Positions 7,813 to 11,535 of a stretch of DNA of 11,535 nt are shown here, piece after piece. Source of the stretch: Patescibacteria group bacterium (GTDB taxonomy: Bacteria; Patescibacteriota; Patescibacteriia; Patescibacteriales; GWC2-42-12); the NCBI GenBank assembly GCA_018813805.1, contig JAHJAP010000057.1:1-11535 (forward strand), in the 5' to 3' direction. The notes beneath the pieces were generated by a model, which made no database searches, was not told the DNA's origin, and saw only the letters and a list, made by a program, of their open reading frames with translations. The position numbers were made by a program, and so were the translations under genes. How positions within the stretch are numbered: the first letter of the stretch is position 1; each line of letters starts with the position of its first letter.

Positions 7813-8583
7813 ATGAGTAAAATTATTTCTATAGTTAATCAAAAAGGGGGGGTTGGTAAAACTACTACTGCTTTAAATCTTGGCGCTTATTTGGCTTATC
7901 TGGGCAAGCATGTTTTGTTAGTAGATATTGATCCGCAAGCTAATGCCACTTCTGGCTTGGGGATAGATCATAAAAACTTGGAACATGGTATTTATGACGC
8001 AATTATTGGACAAAAACCGATTTATGAAATTATTAAATATACTATACAGGATTATTATCAAGTCGCGCCAGCCACTATTTCTTTAGCTGGCGCTGGTATT
8101 GAGCTTGTTGAGCTTAGTGATAGAGAATTTAGGTTATTTGAAATTTTAAAAACCATAAGAGATGAATATGATTATATAATAATTGATGGGCCACCTTCTT
8201 TGGGTTTATTAACTATTAATAGTCTAGTTGCTGCTGATGAGGTTTTAATACCTATTCAAAGCGAATATTTTGCCTTAGAAGGATTAGGACAACTTTTAAA
8301 TACTATTTCATTGGTTCAGAATAATTTAAAACCAGAATTAAGCATTATGGGAGCGGTAATTACCATGTTTGATAAACGCAACCGCTTATCTGATTCAGTA
8401 ATGAATGAACTTTATCAATATTTTCCTAATAAAGTATTTCGTACAGTTATACCACGCAATGTTAAATTGGCCGAGGCTCCAAGTTTTGGTAGATCAATTC
8501 TTTTTTATGATCCTAAATCAAAAGGCGGACGAGCTTATGAAAAATTAGCAAAAGAATTAATTGATTTGGAAAAACAATATTAA
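7813..8583 (+). CDS. parA: Chromosome-partition ATPase ParA (Soj family)
   Basis: This is a deviant-Walker P-loop ATPase that binds the nucleoid as an ATP dimer and is cycled by ParB to segregate chromosome origins. The protein of 256 residues is typical of the short chromosomal Soj type, without the N-terminal DNA-binding extension of plasmid type Ia ParA. The deviant Walker A KGGVGKTTT is at 11-19 with the signature lysine K11. Walker A' LLVDIDPQANAT is at 35-46 and Walker B YIIIDGPPSL at 121-130. The late AEAPSFGRSI at 220-229 is also typical of the family. The start at 7813 gives the standard MSKIISIVNQKGG opening; an upstream TTG at 7765 would place the -10 box inside the gene. parB follows after 24 bases. 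Confidence 0.95.
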   Translation: MSKIISIVNQKGGVGKTTTALNLGAYLAYLGKHVLLVDIDPQANATSGLGIDHKNLEHGIYDAIIGQKPIYEIIKYTIQDYYQVAPATISLAGAGIELVELSDREFRLFEILKTIRDEYDYIIIDGPPSLGLLTINSLVAADEVLIPIQSEYFALEGLGQLLNTISLVQNNLKPELSIMGAVITMFDKRNRLSDSVMNELYQYFPNKVFRTVIPRNVKLAEAPSFGRSILFYDPKSKGGRAYEKLAKELIDLEKQY

Positions 8584-8607
8584 AATTTAATATTAATTTT
8601 AAATAAT

Positions 8608-9495
8608 ATGTCTAATGGTCTTGGAAGGGGGTTATCCTCATTAATTCCACAAAAAATAAAAAGAGTTACTGATTTATCAACTGGCAAAATTGCGGTAGAA
8701 AAAGTAACGCTTGAAGTTGATAAAAATAGAATTTTTAATGTAGATCCAAAAAAAATCAAAATTAATCCATTTCAACCAAGAAAAAGTTTTGTTAACAAAG
8801 AATTGCAAGAGCTAGTTGAATCTATTAAACAATACGGCATTATTCAGCCATTAATTGTTACTAAGCAAAATGATGAGCATGAATTGATTGCTGGTGAGCG
8901 TCGCTTAAGGGCGGCTAAAATGTTAAATTTAGCTGCTGTTCCAGTTATAATTAGGGAGGCAGGTCAGCAGGAAAAATTAGAAATAGCTTTAATAGAAAAT
9001 TTGCAAAGAGAAGATCTTAATGCAATTGAAAGGGCTCTGGCTTATCGCAGATTAGCTGATGAATTTAATTTAAAACAGGAGGAAGTGGCTTTACGAGTTG
9101 GTAAATCAAGACCTGTAATAGCCAATTCTTTGAGATTACTTAATTTACCTGAAGAAATTAAACAAGCATTGATAGAGAAAAAAATATTTGAAAGCCATGC
9201 AAAATTAATTGTTGGCTTAGATACTGAAACTAAGCAATTTATTTTATTTAAAAAAATACTTCATAATAATTTAACATCTGAAGACACTTTGCAAGAAGCG
9301 CGAAGTATGGGCGGGACAAAAGATGCTAGAATTAAAATTAATTATACTGACAAAGATAAGGAGTTTGCTTTTAGGGAATTTTTTAACACTAGAGTGGAAA
9401 TTAAACGCAGAGGCAAAGGGGGGAAAATTATTATAGATTTTTATGGCGATGAAGAATTATTTGGAATGGTAAATAAGTTAAAAAATAAATCCTAA
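8608..9495 (+). CDS. parB: Chromosome-partition protein ParB (Spo0J family)
   Basis: This is a CTP-dependent DNA clamp that loads at parS sites near the origin, spreads along DNA and stimulates ParA. The 295 residues are the usual size. The N-terminus MSNGLGRGLSSLIPQK is the typical ParA-interaction tail. The CTP-binding domain (about 45-135) includes INPFQPRK (52-59), GERRLRAA (96-103) and ENLQREDLN (130-138). A helix-turn-helix region (about 155-175, EEVALRVGKSRPVIANSLRL) and the C-terminal dimerisation region (about 245-295) follow. It forms an operon with parA. Repeat copy 3 begins two bases after its TAA stop. No parS-like 16-mer (TGTTTCACGTGAAACA type) was seen in the window. Confidence 0.95.
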   Translation: MSNGLGRGLSSLIPQKIKRVTDLSTGKIAVEKVTLEVDKNRIFNVDPKKIKINPFQPRKSFVNKELQELVESIKQYGIIQPLIVTKQNDEHELIAGERRLRAAKMLNLAAVPVIIREAGQQEKLEIALIENLQREDLNAIERALAYRRLADEFNLKQEEVALRVGKSRPVIANSLRLLNLPEEIKQALIEKKIFESHAKLIVGLDTETKQFILFKKILHNNLTSEDTLQEARSMGGTKDARIKINYTDKDKEFAFREFFNTRVEIKRRGKGGKIIIDFYGDEELFGMVNKLKNKS

Positions 9496-9497
9496 AA

Positions 9498-9572
9498 GGG
9501 TCTGTCGCCGAATACCATATTCGGTATAAAATTCCAAATTTTTTACTCAAAAGAGTATTCGGCAACAGATCC
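9498..9572. mobile_element. Cruciform repeat element, copy 3 (75 bp miniature)
   Basis: It keeps the termini GGGTCTGTCGCCGAAT (9498-9513) and ATTCGGCAACAGATCC (9557-9572), both side hairpins (ATACCA-TATT-CGGTAT and a perfect TACTC-AAAA-GAGTA), and only the base of the central stem. The remaining AAAATT-CCA-AATTTT folds as a short hairpin. Compared with copies 1 and 2, 86 bp of the central arm are missing, with AAATTTT at both deletion borders, consistent with slippage across a hairpin. No convincing target-site duplication is visible. It fills the gap between the parB stop and the glycosyltransferase start, which lies 23 bases beyond it. Confidence 0.75.
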
Positions 9573-9595
9573 ATTATTTCTTAGTTAAACCCATT

Positions 9596-10768
9596 ATGAA
9601 AGTTTGTTTAATTAATAATTTATATAAACCCTATAATCGAGGCGGGACAGAAGTTGTTGTTGAATTAATTATACAAGGATTAATTAAGCAAGACATTGAG
9701 GTCGTAGTGATTTCCACTAGGCCTTTTTTTGTTAAAACTCCATTAATAACTGATTTTAAAGTAAAAAATTATTACTTGCCTAGTTGGTGTTATAATTTAA
9801 GCAAATTACCAATTTTTATTAGATTATTTTGGCATTTATTTGATTTATTTGATTTTAATATTTATTGTAAAGTTAAAAATATTTTAAAAAAAGAACAACC
9901 AGACGTTGTTATAACTCACAATTTAAAAGGTTTAAGTTATTTATTACCTAAAATTATTAAAAAGTTAAAAATTAAACATTTGCACTATCTTCATGATATT
10001 CAATTAATTCATCCTTCAGGATTAATGTTTTATGGACAAGAGCAGAAGAATCAGAAAGTTTTAGCTAAAATATATCAAGCAATTTGTCAAAAATTATTTA
10101 ATTCTCCTGATATTATTATTAGCCCTTCAAAATGGCTGCTTGATTATCATAAAGAACAAGGGTTTTTTTTAAATTCTGAAAAAATAGTTTTAGCTAATCC
10201 CATGTTAATTCCAACTAATTTTGTTAAATCAGCAAAAAGTAATATTTTTCAGTTTTTTTATGTTGGCCAAATAGAAGAACATAAAGGAATTATTTTTTTA
10301 CTAAAAATTTTTAATGAGTTAATTAAAAAAACTAAACAAAAAATTCAATTAACAGTTATTGGCAATGGAACTAAATTAGCTGTTGTTAAAAAAATGATTA
10401 GCAATAATTGTGTTAGTTTTTTGGGAAGATTAGACAGAAAAGAAGTGATTAAACATTTAGTACAAGCCGATTGCTTAATTGTTCCTTCGTTTTGTTATGA
10501 AAATTCGCCAACAGTAATTTATGAAGCTTTTAGTTTGGGATTACCGGTAATTGCTTCTAGAATTGGCGGTATAACAGAATTAATGAAAAATAGCCCCGAA
10601 ATGTTATTTGAACCAGGCAATAAAAAAGAATTAATTGATAAAATGCTGTGGACTTTAATTAACAAAAAAGAGCTAACAAGAATGGGCCAGCAAGAGTTAG
10701 TTGTTGTGAAAGATTTTTATTTAGAAAAGTATTTAAATAAATTATTAATGCTTATAAATAAGTCTTAG
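9596..10768 (+). CDS. Glycosyltransferase, GT-B fold, family GT4-like
   Basis: This enzyme is predicted to transfer a sugar from a nucleotide-sugar donor to a cell-surface glycan or lipid acceptor on the cytoplasmic side of the membrane. The 390 residues fit the GT4 two-Rossmann architecture. The N-terminal acceptor domain includes NRGGTEVVVELIIQGLIKQ (14-32), the usual glycine-rich loop. The C-terminal donor domain begins at about 218 with FFYVGQIEEHKG (220-231, where K230 is the expected phosphate contact). It continues with SFLGRLDRKEV and VPSFCYENSPTVIYEAFSLG, which contains the EX7E motif (E302 and E310). No signal peptide is present, and a hydrophobic patch at about 71-90 may aid membrane association. 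Donor and acceptor cannot be assigned. Its only visible upstream neighbour is repeat copy 3. Its stop overlaps the convergent gene by 4 bases. Confidence 0.9.
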   Translation: MKVCLINNLYKPYNRGGTEVVVELIIQGLIKQDIEVVVISTRPFFVKTPLITDFKVKNYYLPSWCYNLSKLPIFIRLFWHLFDLFDFNIYCKVKNILKKEQPDVVITHNLKGLSYLLPKIIKKLKIKHLHYLHDIQLIHPSGLMFYGQEQKNQKVLAKIYQAICQKLFNSPDIIISPSKWLLDYHKEQGFFLNSEKIVLANPMLIPTNFVKSAKSNIFQFFYVGQIEEHKGIIFLLKIFNELIKKTKQKIQLTVIGNGTKLAVVKKMISNNCVSFLGRLDRKEVIKHLVQADCLIVPSFCYENSPTVIYEAFSLGLPVIASRIGGITELMKNSPEMLFEPGNKKELIDKMLWTLINKKELTRMGQQELVVVKDFYLEKYLNKLLMLINKS

Positions 10769-11535
10769 TATTTAAAAATATAAATTTGTCCATTATCAAT
10801 TTCATGCCAGCTTTGAGCTGATAATTTGGCTTGTTCTAAAATTTTAGGAAATTGCCACCAGTATTTGTTAAGAATAAAAAACCCTTGACTAACTCCAGCT
10901 AAATCCATTGCTTTTTTCATTGTTTCTTTGGATGGCGATTGATAAACCATATTAAGATAATATTTATATAATTGTTCGCCAGTAGGTATTGGATAATAAA
11001 ATATATTTTCGTGATAGTAATGATTAAAGCCAAATTCACGCAAAGCTGCTGCGCTAACTTGTTGATTAGCTAAAACAATATAATCACTTGTTTTATTATT
11101 TTCTATCCAGTGAACAGCCTTGATATCACTGTCTGAAACAGAATAACCATGAGAATTATAAAAAGAATCAGAGCGAGGATAAGACAAATAAACAGAAGTA
11201 GTTAATAATAAAATTAAAAATAGCAGCCAAATAGTTTTTATAAAAGAATTTTGTTGCAATAGTTTATTTAATAAATAATGCAAAATAATAAGTATAAAAG
11301 GTAGAAGAAAAAAAGCGCTAATTAATAATATTCTAGAAGCATAATCGTCTCTTTCGTAATTTATGAGAAAATTAAAAGGAATTTTTTTAGTTAAAAAATA
11401 AGACAATATTAAAGCTAGTGACATGACAAAATGAATTATTAGAATTTTACATTTGTTTTTATAATAATAAGCTAAATATAAACCGGCTAAAATTAAAATT
11501 CCTATAATTAATTTTATATTAAATCCATAAAGATA
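10765..11535 (-). CDS. Multi-pass membrane protein with C-terminal soluble domain, 5' end outside the window
   Basis: The frame stays open from the TAA at 10765-10767 to the right edge of the window, giving 256 visible residues. The ATG at 11424 is probably internal, because hydrophobic membrane sequence continues in frame upstream of it. Four transmembrane segments are visible near residues 7-25, 30-48, 69-91 and 100-118. They are followed by a soluble tail of about 135 residues rich in Tyr, Phe and Trp (VHWIENNKTSDYIVLANQQV and later FILNKYWWQFP). This layout of hydrophobic helices followed by a WI-x-x-N type globular tail resembles GT-C/PMT-like polytopic sugar transferases, but no catalytic motif is in view, so the assignment is tentative. 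It converges on the glycosyltransferase gene, which suggests a shared cell-envelope theme. Confidence 0.75.
   Translation of the reverse strand, partial: YLYGFNIKLIIGILILAGLYLAYYYKNKCKILIIHFVMSLALILSYFLTKKIPFNFLINYERDDYASRILLISAFFLLPFILIILHYLLNKLLQQNSFIKTIWLLFLILLLTTSVYLSYPRSDSFYNSHGYSVSDSDIKAVHWIENNKTSDYIVLANQQVSAAALREFGFNHYYHENIFYYPIPTGEQLYKYYLNMVYQSPSKETMKKAMDLAGVSQGFFILNKYWWQFPKILEQAKLSAQSWHEIDNGQIYIFKY

Noticed and set aside
7567..9595. parS site near parAB
   Set aside because: No 16-bp palindrome resembling TGTTTCACGTGAAACA was found on either strand. The site may lie outside the window or be divergent.

Overview
This is an AT-rich, gene-dense bacterial window. The low GC, the missing Shine-Dalgarno sequences and the mix of short housekeeping operons fit a reduced-genome lineage such as Candidatus Patescibacteria (CPR). 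That placement is an inference from style and needs a marker-gene tree. The standard genetic code works: all eleven protein genes end in TAA or TAG, and their family-length frames contain no internal TGA.

Layout. Positions 1-3840 hold the 3' part of an F1Fo ATP synthase operon (atpG, atpD, atpC). It is interrupted between gamma and beta by a NYN-domain nuclease-like gene and a roughly 410-base non-coding stretch. That stretch holds a strong hairpin, a candidate minus-strand small RNA with its own promoter, a perfect DnaA box, AT-rich inverted repeats and repeat copy 1. Positions 3841-6111 are a textbook heat-shock operon: consensus promoter, CIRCE operator, groES, groEL and an intrinsic terminator. 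Positions 6159-7265 hold a promoter and a PerM/AI-2E-family membrane protein. Positions 7266-7812 hold repeat copy 2, a minus-strand tRNA-Leu(CAA) with encoded CCA, a long hairpin and the parA promoter. Positions 7813-9495 are the chromosome-partition pair parA-parB. Copy 3 of the repeat separates parB from a GT4-type glycosyltransferase. A convergent, edge-truncated multi-pass membrane protein overlaps the glycosyltransferase by 4 bases at their stop codons.

The most unusual structure is a dispersed intergenic repeat family present three times: two copies of 161 bp about 94% identical, and one 75 bp miniature. Each copy has 16-bp terminal inverted repeats. Each can fold into a four-way cruciform with two side hairpins and a central stem, and two copies are flanked by short direct repeats. 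It looks like a non-autonomous, MITE-like mobile element. Its copies sit within a few bases of stop codons or just before start codons, so they are carried in the UTRs of essential genes.

A second signal is translational: all ten visible start codons lack an upstream purine-rich ribosome binding site and all ten have T at position -1.
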